A stretch of DNA of 64,000 nucleotides, from assembly GCA_959347315.1 (NCBI GenBank), contig OY365817.1:4694643-4758642 (forward strand), written 5' to 3'. The translations under genes were made by a program, and so were the position numbers. This stretch comes from Bimastos eiseni. Taxonomy: Eukaryota; Annelida; Clitellata; Crassiclitellata; Lumbricidae. Shown piece after piece: positions 23,151 through 32,195 of the stretch. The notes below the pieces were generated by a model. It ran no database searches, was not told where the DNA came from, and worked only from the letters and a program-made list of their open reading frames with translations. Numbering within the stretch: the stretch's first letter is position 1; each line of letters begins with the position of its first letter.

Positions 23151-23220
23151 CGTCTCACGCGTCCGCGCCTCGCAGCATCGCAGTGCATTGCACTCGGTCG
23201 GCAGCATAGGCGGCAGGGTG

Positions 23221-23375
23221 GGCTATAAAAGGCGGTCATCCGAGGACTTTTTGCGCCTTTAAGCAAGGAGGGATACGTGCTAACCCAGGCGGTCCTTGCG
23301 CATTAAGCAAGGAAGGATACCCGGATACCTTGGCGGTCCTTGTGCCATAAAACAAGGAAAGATAGCGCAAAAAGG
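23221..23375 (+). repeat. TATA box followed by three imperfect tandem repeats
   Basis: CTATAAAAGGCGGTC (about 23223-23237) is followed by three units of about 45-57 bp, each beginning GGCGGTC and containing AGCAAGGA or AACAAGGA and then GATA. The TATA box is about 600 bp upstream of the H4 pseudogene, too far to be its own core promoter. This block is unique to the spacer and has no partner near the right arm. Confidence 0.6.
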
Positions 23376-23767
23376 TAAAGCATTAAGCTCTCTCTGACTG
23401 CCCTCTAATGGTTGTCATGGAAACTGCCTGATGAGTAATGGCTCGTCAGTCCTGGCAGCAGAAATGGAGACTATGAAGAGGGCGAGACAAACCAGACATA
23501 AGACGTCATCTCCTATCTACCTGTCTTGTTGTTGCCTTTCAGATCCCTCCAATACCCGGTTCACGAACGACAACACAGCAAATAAAGACCAAAGAACCAA
23601 AGACGAAGAAACAAAAGACAGAAAATAAACACTGAACAATTATGTACAAATTAGCCTAAAAAGACTTAGTTCATGTTAGCCATATTGTATTGTGACTGCA
23701 TAATATATTATCAGAGCCTGAGTCATATCATCCTCGTCATGGATGCGTTAAATAAATAAATAAAATA

Positions 23768-23798
23768 AATTTATATCAGTCAGACTTTTTTCGTCATT
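23768..23798 (+). promoter_or_regulatory. Remnant core promoter of the H4 pseudogene
   Basis: TTTATAT (about 23770) lies about 20-25 bp before TCATTCC (about 23794), which resembles the TCATTC cap site typical of histone genes. The H4 reading frame starts about 35 bp further on. The spacing fits a histone core promoter, but the match is short. Confidence 0.45.
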
Positions 23799-23828
23799 CC
23801 GCCGTCGAACGCACAAACAGTAGCAAGC

Positions 23829-24140
23829 ATCTCTGGCAGAGGAAATGGAGGCAAAGAATTGGGAAAGGGAGGCGCCAAACGTCACCGAAAGGTGCTGCGC
23901 GACTACATCCAGGGTATCACGAAGCCCGCCATTCGTCGTCTGGTGCGTCGTGGAGGCGTCAAGCGTATTTCCGGTCTCATCTACGAAGAGACCCACGGTG
24001 TGCTAAAGGTCTTCCTTGAAAACGTCGTCCGCGACGCCGTCACCTACACGGAGCACGTCCAGCGCAAAACCGTGACGGCCATGGATTTCGTCTAAGCGCT
24101 GAAGCGCCAAGGCCGTACCCTCTACGGGTTCGGCGGTTGA
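23829..24140 (+). pseudogene. Histone H4 pseudogene
   Basis: The reading frame is exactly the length of H4 (103 codons plus stop, 312 nt) with no indel, but two lesions kill it. The start codon is ATC at 23829-23831, and the Tyr codon near residue 88 is TAA (24093-24095), with the rest of H4 (ALKRQGRTLYGFGG) still readable to TGA at 24140. Many replacements hit residues that are almost invariant in H4, for example HRKVLRDY for ...DN, RRLVRR for RRLARR, EETHGVL for EETRGVL and [10 protein letters not shown] for ...HAKRK. This shows long relaxed selection. An internal Met could start a 78-residue product, but it would lack both termini. Confidence 0.95.
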
Positions 24141-24192
24141 GCAGTTGGCTGGCGGTCGGTCGTTCGTCCGCTGTGACGACGACGACGAAAAC

Positions 24193-24208
24193 GGCCCTTT
24201 TCAGGGCC
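24193..24208 (+). terminator. Histone 3' stem-loop of H4
   Basis: GGCCCTTTTCAGGGCC followed by ACA is a perfect 6-bp-stem, 4-nt-loop histone mRNA 3' element, 53 bp after the H4 stop. It is intact although the gene is dead. Confidence 0.93.
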
Positions 24209-25205
24209 ACAAAATACATACGAAGGAATCGTCTTACGACGACTAGCTAAGCCTGTTAGAACTATAGAGAAAAGCAAACCACATATATTCCACGCACCGC
24301 TCTGAGACCCCCAATCACATAAAATAAAATAGAAATGCTAAGGCTGAAAAAAAGAAGAGGAGGAAGATTGGATAAGAAGAGGACAGAAGGAAGACAGAAC
24401 AGACAGAACAGACAGACAAGAGACCTGTGGAACGAAGCCAGACAGCAGGAAGAAAGAGGAGAGGAATCAAAAGAGCCACTGGCCAAATAAAGAGCCATTG
24501 GCCAAATGAAGAGCCGTTGGCCACCAAAAAGAGCCATGAGGCCACAAATTATAATTAAATAAATTCTTACAAATTTTTCTTTAAATTTTTAAATTTTTTA
24601 ATCAATTTTCTAACGACACCATGTCGACTGAGGCTGACTATTATGTATAGTTTATAGGAGTATTACCTGTATTGTCGTAGTATATAGTAAAAAAACCAAT
24701 GACTATGTGTAAATATATATATGTGTATATATTCGTATGTACATGTAATTAGCCGCTGGCTCCCAAAAGAGCCATGATAATTAAATATATGCCATAAAAC
24801 AGACCGATTGAGGTCGACTGCATTGCCGAATGAGGCAGATAATTTCAATCAAATACCTACGAATCTAGCGACAACAGGCCGACTGAGGCTGAATAGTATG
24901 TGCATTATTTATTTTATTATTTAAAGAAAAGAGCCGTTGGCTACTAAAAGAGCCACGAGGCCATATATTATAAAAAAAGAGAGGAAAAAGAGGAGGAAAA
25001 AACGAAAGGAAAGAGGGGAAAAAGAGGGAAAAAGGAGGAGAAAAGGAGAAGAGCCAAAGGCCACAAGAAGAGCCACGAGGCCAAGTACCATTTAAGTACC
25101 TATGTATATCTATATGAGCCAAAACAAAGCTGACTTAGGACACCTACGGATACTAACAGGCCGACTGAGGCCGAATACTAGGCCGACTGAGGCCGAAAAT
25201 CATGC
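24209..25205. repeat. Histone intergenic spacer with polypurine tracts and GAGCCA/GGCC repeats
   Basis: I find no gene. Long purine-rich runs occur at about 24345-24440 and 24972-25055. Short units of the kind AAGAGCCATTGGCCAAATG repeat at 24470-24545, 24925-24965 and 25045-25085, and CCGACTGAGGCCGAA units repeat at 24620, 24800, 24880 and 25155-25200. They look like degenerating minisatellites. Confidence 0.6.
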
Positions 25206-25642
25206 CTCGGTGCGGCAGCCGTCGAACAGGCCAAGAAGAAGACAACGACAACGACGGACAAGAAGCCGAAAACAGCAAAGGCGAAGGGCGCCGTCGCAGC
25301 CAAGAAGACGACGACGAAGCATGCAACTGCCGCCAAGAAATCGGCCGCAGCTGCCGCCCAGAAGGCTACGACCGCAGCAGCCAAGAGGGCGTCGCCGAAG
25401 AAGGCGAAGAAACCGGTGCCGCCGTGGCCAGCAAGAAAACGAAGGCGACGACCAAGGCAGGCAAGCCCGTCAAGAAGGCCAAGGCTGACAAACCGGCCAA
25501 GAAGGTCGTCAAGGCCACGACGGCCGCGGAAAAGTCCAAGAAGGCCAAACCTGCAGCGGCGGCAGCGAAGAAACCCGCTGCTGCAGCAGAAAGGGCAAAG
25601 AAGGCGCCGGCAGCTAAGAAGGCTGGCGCTAGGAAAGCATAA
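25206..25642 (+). pseudogene. Linker histone H1 pseudogene (C-terminal tail only)
   Basis: The sequence codes for the Lys/Ala-rich tail of histone H1, which binds linker DNA. It begins right where the globular winged-helix domain should end (LGAAAVEQAKKK) and runs as a KK/AA-rich chain. Near 25411-25430 the frame shifts, equivalent to loss of one base, and continues as KATTKAGKPVKK...KKAGARKA to TAA at 25640-25642. No globular domain can be found upstream; that sequence is repetitive spacer. The gene is therefore both 5' truncated and frameshifted. A start codon at 25202 opens only an acidic out-of-frame product. Confidence 0.88.
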
Positions 25643-25700
25643 AAGGTTGTTTTCGGTCGTTCGCACGCCCGGCCGGCCGGCCGGTCGACTTCGCAAACAC

Positions 25701-25716
25701 GGCTCTATTCAGAGCC
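25701..25716 (+). terminator. Histone 3' stem-loop of H1
   Basis: GGCTCTATTCAGAGCC followed by ACC is a perfect histone stem-loop with 6 paired bases, 58 bp after the H1 stop. Confidence 0.92.
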
Positions 25717-25861
25717 ACCAAATGATAACAAGGACGATGACTACGGCAGCAGCAGCTACTCTTCCATCAATCATTCAATCAATCTAATTACTCATTCTTC
25801 CTCCCTCCCTCCCATCCACCCAAACCCACCCACCCACTCAGCAGGCCGATTCAGAACATAG

Positions 25862-26880
<1,019 letters not shown>

Positions 26881-26889
26881 CGTAGTAGA

Positions 26890-27083
26890 CCTAGGCTGTT
26901 TTATTATTTTTGATTTCTCCCTTAGTGGGGCGGTACTAAAACCAGGGTAGCGGATCAGGGATTATCTGATCACCAGCCTAGGCCGAGAGCCCAGAGGGCC
27001 TCGCGCAGCCTGGTTAAAGTACATGTCAGGTATTAACCCGACAAGTAAACGCTTTGATCTTGGCCAAAAGGCCGAGAAGCGAT
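26890..27083 (-). ncRNA. U2 snRNA-like sequence (possible pseudogene or U2-derived retroposon)
   Basis: Read on the minus strand from 27083, it starts ATCGCTTCTCGGCCTTTTGG and continues CCAAGATCAAAG, nearly the first 32 bases of metazoan U2 snRNA (stem I region). After that there is a stem-IIa-like hairpin (TTGTCGGGTTAATACCTGAC) with changes on both sides of the stem. The GTAGTA branch-point recognition sequence is not found, and the remainder (hairpins around 26985 and 26965) does not match U2 that I can see. The 3' end is only an estimate from U2 length. A functional spliceosomal U2 is unlikely. Confidence 0.55.
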
Positions 27084-27105
27084 AACGACGAATTATCGAG
27101 AGGTC

Positions 27106-27113
27106 TTTTATAG
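27106..27113 (-). promoter_or_regulatory. TATA box about 30 bp upstream of the U2-like sequence
   Basis: CTATAAAAG on the minus strand ends about 22-30 bp before the U2-like +1 at 27083. That is TATA-to-start spacing. I could not identify a proximal sequence element upstream. Confidence 0.5.
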
Positions 27114-27257
27114 CGTGTTTCGGCATTTAAAAAAAGGTTTCCAATGAAAAACTTACTAACGGTAATAACAATTTAATTCAGTCATTCACAAAAAAGTTAC
27201 TTTGAAATATGAAAGTATACAATTTAATGCAATTTATAAGTAAGTCAAATGTCATTA

Positions 27258-27346
27258 TAGCGTAACAGAATTTAAAATAACGCTGTTTTCCATCTCAGCC
27301 GATGCATAACAGAATTTAAAATAACGCCGTTTCCAATCTCAGCCTA
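27258..27346. repeat. Tandem duplication of about 50 bp
   Basis: Two adjacent copies share GCATAACAGAATTTAAAATA or its close variant, then ACGCCGTTTCCAATCTCAGC or its close variant. It lies between the U2-like sequence and the LINE. Confidence 0.75.
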
Positions 27347-27421
27347 TGTAATCAATTGTTAACATGTGCCACCATCTAGCGACGTCGTTATTTTGGTCTT
27401 ATTACTGCGTCGTTTCTACAT

Positions 27422-27448
27422 AATAATAATAATTATTATTATTATCAA

Positions 27449-27481
<33 letters not shown>

Positions 27482-29349
27482 ACATATATGTTTCACATTA
27501 TGCTGTTATCGCACATGATGAGCTAATGGAGTGTTGGCAATGTCCCGAAGAGGCAGACTGCGTTCCCACGCTGAAGAACAACTGAGATACGTTGGAACAG
27601 AAATGACGTCTCCATTGGATCGTGGGTTGCAGCACTCGTTCGACTACCCAACTCTGAGATGAACTCCAGTCCTTCACTGCTCCAAGCGCCGCCGGATTCC
27701 AAGGAGAGGGCTACGAAGTCGTGGGTGTTGGTTATGGTGGAATACTTGGCCCTCTTCGTCTTAGCTGCGCGTTCGGCTGCTTCGCCAGCTCTGATAGATG
27801 TGTCGACAAGATGTGACTTGGCGTAGGTGTCGGGCACTGTCACATCCCATGCCAGACATCGACCACGTGTCCAAGGAATGAGCGTGACGCCGTCCGGTCG
27901 CTTTCCATCTTCTCTTAGCAAGCCGAGAGGTTCCTTTTGCGCTGGAATCTTCGCCCTGCCAAGAGCTCTCGAGATGACATCGTTCAACATGCTGTGTCGT
28001 TGATGTTTTCCGCTGCCTCTTCTACAAATTAGTCCATGGAGTCCTTTTGCGTCGACGCTCTCTTGACATTGGTGACACAAATGTGGCTCGCAGAGCGTCG
28101 TTCCTAGCCTCAACCCGGCTGCCAGTCGTACATCCTCGTTTGAGAGGCGCAGGCCTAGGGCAGTCACAGGGGGCGCTAGCATCCAGTCTCCAGAATGAGG
28201 TGCTCGTGAGGCCAGCAGGCGAGCACGGTCGCATGGATTGTTATTGGAATCCAGCAGACCTTTCCATGCCTTGTCTGTGAATCGGAGGTCCCATTCTTTC
28301 TGGCGATAACTTGCTGCTCCTGTTGGTGGTTCTGCATCTGTCAGGGTCTTCCAAGCGTTGAGTGCTGAACTCGCGAGTTCATATGGTTCCTCAGCAGACT
28401 CTGTTGGTAGGATGCATGCCTGGAGTTCGCTTGTACTAGCAGCAGAAGCCAGAAAGGCAGAAAGTGCCAGCGTAGATGCACAACGAACTCCCAGACCACC
28501 ATCTCTCACCGGCAAAGAAGCCTGGAGCCAGCGGTCATCGTCAAGGTCCACATTCAAAATGGTTGACAGTCCTTCTCTCATCAGTTGATCAAACCGAGCC
28601 AAGCCCGGGCAATCAGCGCAGACGGCTGTGCGCAGACTGTACAAGAGCTTCGGTACACTTAGACTGTTTCTCAGCAGAACCAGAGCGTCATGTGTATACA
28701 GCAAGGACAATCTTCCGATTGCCCTCTCGAGGTCATTGGCCTTTGAATTAACGACCATGTTCACAGCTGGACCTGAAATTAGAGGTGCACCCAACAAGGT
28801 CATGTCCTCGAGGGCTATGCTCGTGAACTCTTGGAACGCAGGGTCATTGTTCGGCATCTGGGTGTTGTGACACGCGATTTCGCATTTGCTGCGGTTCAAT
28901 AGCAATCCCAGATTCTTTGATTCCTGCTCGATTAATTGAACGTCGTCGGCCACTGTTTCCTTGTTACCTCCCAATGTCAGGCCATCCAGATATCCGATAC
29001 GCAGATCCGAACGAAGCTTCATCAGAATCGGTTGCAGCACAAGACAGAATTCCAGAGGTGCCAAAGGATCGCCTTGCTGCGTTCCTTCTTCGGATCGAAT
29101 TGTGTTTGAACCATAGCGCAACAGTGGACGGTTTGAATAGGCAGCGTGAGCAAAGTGGTAGAGCTCTGGGATCTCTCTAGCAACTGCCTCTAGAAGACAA
29201 TCTCTGCGCAGAGTGTTAAAGGCATTGGCGAAGTCGAGCTTCACTAGGACGCTGTCCTCAGGCATTGTGGAAATCCAGCGACGTGTCGCATGGACAGCTG
29301 CCTCAGCGCCTCCTGGAATGCCTACCCCAAGCTGAATGGGGGCGAGCAG
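27422..29349 (-). mobile_element. 5'-truncated RLE-type LINE, Dong/R4-like, bordered by TAA repeats
   Basis: One uninterrupted frame from about 29340 to 27523 encodes the C-terminal 600 or so residues of a non-LTR retrotransposon protein. Visible parts are the reverse transcriptase (KLDFANAFNTLRRD, then EGTQQGDPLAPLEFC, then ADDVQLIEQES as the catalytic pair of Asp), a thumb region, a CCHC knuckle (CHQC...H...C, near 28060-28010) and a restriction-like endonuclease signature (KRPDGVTL, then WDVTV about 15 residues later). APE endonuclease and RNase H are absent. TAA repeats lie at both ends (27422-27481 and 29349-29361). Insertion into TAA repeats is known for Dong of the R4 clade. The start is missing, so it is a truncated but young-looking copy, unique to the spacer. 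Confidence 0.88.
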
Positions 29350-29394
29350 TTATTATTATTATCTCTATTCGGATATATACATACATTCATTCAT

Positions 29395-29588
29395 GTATGT
29401 ATGTATGTATGTATGTGTGTATGTGTGTATGTGTGTATGTGTGTATGTGTGTATGTGTGTCTGTGTGTGTGTGTGTGTGTGTGTATGTGTGTATGTCTGT
29501 TTGTCTGTGTGTATGTATGTATGTATGTATGTATGTATGTATGTATGTATGTATGTATGTATGTATGTATGTATGTATGTATGTATGT
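29395..29588. repeat. TGTA tetranucleotide microsatellite
   Basis: About 190 bp of ATGT/GTGT units form three stretches (ATGT, then GTGT with ATGT, then pure ATGT). Apparent long frames here are translation artefacts of the repeat. Confidence 0.97.
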
Positions 29589-30092
29589 AGCGCCTTTCTT
29601 CGACTTCTCAAATCATCATCTTCTCCTCCTCATCGAAATTGTCACAATTACTGCGCTCAAGCGCTCAACCGACAGACGACGGATTCACCTACACAGGGCA
29701 CAGCCATCCACAGATAATACTAATAATATTCATAATAATTCGACTAACAATAATAATAATAATAATCGCAAGCCTTACACACATCGCCTACACAATTCTG
29801 GTTCTTTTCATCACCAGACCACCACTCCACATCCTCCCAACACGACACATTCAAAACAGAAACAAACAAAAACACTGGGTCGTCTTTACCTTTAGCGGTC
29901 CATAATAATAAATCCACACCATCCTACAAAAATCATGCGCTTTACATCATTTGGGACGCTCAGAGTAAACAGACCCGCTATTTCCACATTCATAATTCAC
30001 TTTTTCACGTCCTACCTATCAAAGGGTGGGTGGGCCGTCCAACCATCATCTTCTCAACATCAACAACTCGTATTTCTCTTTTACCATCTGGT
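29589..30092. other. Spacer between microsatellite and H2A
   Basis: I see no gene. AAT-rich tracts occur near 29720-29765. H2B was searched for here by its usual protein motifs and not found. Confidence 0.5.
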
Positions 30093-30108
30093 GGGTCTGA
30101 AAAGAGCC
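30093..30108 (-). terminator. Damaged histone 3' stem-loop of H2A
   Basis: On the minus strand GGCTCTTTTCAGACCC replaces GGCTCTTTTCAGAGCC, so one stem pair is lost by a single G to C change. It is 54 bp after the H2A stop. Confidence 0.85.
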
Positions 30109-30162
30109 GTTTCCATTGCCGCCGCAGCAGCAGCAGTCAAAGCTGTCTGGCAGCGCCGCAGT

Positions 30163-30561
30163 TTACTTGGCGCCACCGCTGCCGCTTCCGCTCACCTTCT
30201 GCGTCTTCTTCGGCAGAAGAACGGCCTGGATGTTCGGCCGGACACCGCCCTGAGCGATCGTCACGTCGGACAGCAGCTTGTTCAGCTCCTCGTCGTTTCG
30301 GATGGTCAGCTGCAGGTGGCGAGGGATGATCCTCGTCTTCTCGTTGTCGCGAGCAGCGTTTCCCGCCAGCTCCAGCACCTCGGCGGCCAGATATTCCATC
30401 ACGGCCGCCAGGAACACAGGAGCACCGGCGCCCACTCGTTCGGCGTAGTTGCCCTTGCGCAGCAGACAGTGAATTCGCCAGACGGGGAACTGCAGTCCTG
30501 CTAGCCATTAACGGCTCTTCTCCTTTCCGTTCACCTTGCCTCCCTTTCCGCGTCCGGACAT
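30163..30561 (-). pseudogene. Histone H2A pseudogene
   Basis: The gene starts at ATG 30561-30559 (MSGRGKGGK...), and codon 18 is TAA (30510-30508), where KSRSNRAGLQFPV is expected (seen as KSR, stop, WLAGLQFPV). Beyond it, H2A is complete: [18 protein letters not shown], the alpha2 helix [16 protein letters not shown] and IIPRHLQL. Further replacements at conserved sites include [10 protein letters not shown] for [17 protein letters not shown] for SGVTIAQ and GVRPNIQ for GVLPNIQ. The C-terminus ends [10 protein letters not shown]. An internal Met at 30435 could start a 90-residue product lacking the N-terminal tail and alpha1. The gene is convergent to H3. Confidence 0.94.
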
Positions 30562-30660
30562 CTTTTCTTCTTCTTCTTCTTAGTACTACGTCCAACAAAA
30601 CGATCCACAGCGTCCCTCTCCGCTCACAATAATGCCGCAGACGACTGCTTAATATATCGA
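30562..30660 (-). promoter_or_regulatory. Upstream region of H2A
   Basis: On the minus strand a TATATTAAG-like element (30650-30658) lies about 90 bp before the H2A start, followed by an AAG repeat (30564-30585). This fits a TATA plus leader arrangement. I found no other histone elements. Confidence 0.35.
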
Positions 30661-30737
30661 ACGCAGCCAGACTAAGCGCACCACGTGTTTGCCCCGGCTC
30701 ACGCATACTAATCGCGTGATTTGTACGCGTCGAGACG

Positions 30738-30744
30738 TTTTATA
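30738..30744 (-). promoter_or_regulatory. TATAAAA box at the inner end of the right arm
   Basis: This is the mirror of the box at 23144-23150, with the same upstream CpG-rich ACGCGTCC block. It points toward H2A. Homology between the arms ends a few bases later. Confidence 0.4.
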
Positions 30745-30865
30745 TGTGTATGTGCGTACATTCGCGCGGACGCGTGATTTGGACGCGTCCGTTTCATCAC
30801 GTTGTTTCCTTCATTGTCGTATACAGACCACCACCTCCACCACCAGTTCTGCTCGATCCTACTAC

Positions 30866-30878
30866 AACAACAACAACA

Positions 30879-30925
<47 letters not shown>

Positions 30926-31000
30926 AACCGCTACTGCTACTGCTATTACTACTCCACTTACTACTACTACTAATAATAATAACAACAATAATAATAATTA
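30866..31000. repeat. CAA/CTA/CTG microsatellite near the inner end of the right arm
   Basis: Tracts of CAA, CTA, CTG-like and TAA units follow one another. It is the diverged mirror of 22955-23030. Confidence 0.85.
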
Positions 31001-31682
31001 TAATAAAGACAATAGTAATGGTAGTAATAATATTTATAATTGTGAACGTATCATTTGACATTGTATAGATGAGACCATATGATTATATATTGTTGGAACA
31101 CGTGCATAACCTGCCTATAGGTTACCGTTGTGGCCTATACCTGTGCTTGTATGAATGTGGGATTGTCTCATTGGACATCCTTTTATTTGGATCTCTCTTT
31201 CTTCTGCTCTGTGCAATGGAGGGTGAAATCTTGAACTAGGAGTGTCATTAACTAGGAGTGTCCTTCTCTACAAATAGAAGGAACACATTATTCTAAGGGA
31301 GTTCTGACAGTCATTCTTGTTTTCGAAGGTCGTAAGCGTTCAGCCCGTTGCTGATTTTCTGCGTGTGACTGTCTGAATCTCAGTTGTTAGTCATTCAGCT
31401 AGAAAGGGACATTCCCTGTTTAATGTACGCCGTTCTCTCACGGTTCCGTTTCCTTTGTGGACAACCGTGTTGATGTTGTGCCTGTCTTGTCTGCGTCAGC
31501 AGTTTCTTGACTTCCGTGTCGTTTTGCTGTCTTCTTGGCTGACGAAGGTTATGTATAACATGTGCATAAATGATTAAATTGATATTTTTATCATGCATAT
31601 CCCTAGAGCCTTAATCATTTTCTCAGTTATAACATTCAACAATATATACATATATATAATATTTATATAATATATATATATA

Positions 31683-31935
31683 TAAGCGCTGCTTCCCAGT
31701 GAACACACTTGAGCTTGAGGAACCGAGATCGAGAACCTTATCTTCCTAAGATTGACTTCTTTCCTTCTTTCGCTAGGCGGCGTGTTTTGTTAAAAATCAG
31801 ACGTATAGCGTATTGGGCGCCCTGTGTGGCTGCCGACGGTTAAATTCGACTCCTGTAGTAACTCGTCATAATTCGCTCACGCTGTACTTGTAATCATACT
31901 GCAGTTTGTCAGCTTGAAATTAAACGAAGATTTAT
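31683..31935 (+). mobile_element. SINE family 2, second copy, right arm
   Basis: Mirror of 22020-22275, with the family 2 body (GTGGCTGCCGACGGTTAAAT) and a degraded tRNA-like head. Confidence 0.65.
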
Positions 31936-32195
31936 TATTTATTTTTGTAATAGCAAGCCCCAAACTTCGCTTATGTCTGACAAAAAGAATTCATTCATCA
32001 GTAAATTCCATACAAAGAAAACATTGTAAGTTCTTAATAGCTAATCAAGATTATTAATCATTGTCGACGTATTGACAATGGCTAACTGCGGTATACGCTA
32101 TCACCATAGTTATTGTCAAACAGTAATTGCCAGTAAGTCAGTAGCCAGCTCCTCTCAACTGTCGAGAGCTTATGAAGACTTTGTGTTCATTAGAT

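Larger units (their letters stand above)
1136..23152 (+). repeat. Left arm of giant inverted repeat
   Basis: Reading outward from the centre, this block is the reverse complement of about 30737-57174. Landmarks in mirrored order are the RTE-like LINE, two solo LTRs, the RNase H LINE, transporter exons 2-14, MITEs, SINEs, the gag fragment and the microsatellite next to the inner end. The coordinate sum of matching points is about 58310 near the outer end and about 58650 near 17500. It falls to about 53960 beyond 19600 because of a 4592-bp gap in this arm. Identity was judged by eye, not computed. Confidence 0.93.

Noticed and set aside
22892..23228. Frames rich in Ile, Ser or Asn across the inner arm ends (also 30689-31068)
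   Set aside because: They come from trinucleotide microsatellites; the parts outside the repeat show no protein family.
25202..25440. Acidic protein starting at 25202
   Set aside because: It is the shifted frame of the histone H1 tail, not an independent gene.
29265..29900. Several long overlapping frames rich in Cys, Val, Tyr and Met, or in Ile, His and Thr on the other strand
   Set aside because: They are translations of the TGTA/TGTG microsatellite and not genes.
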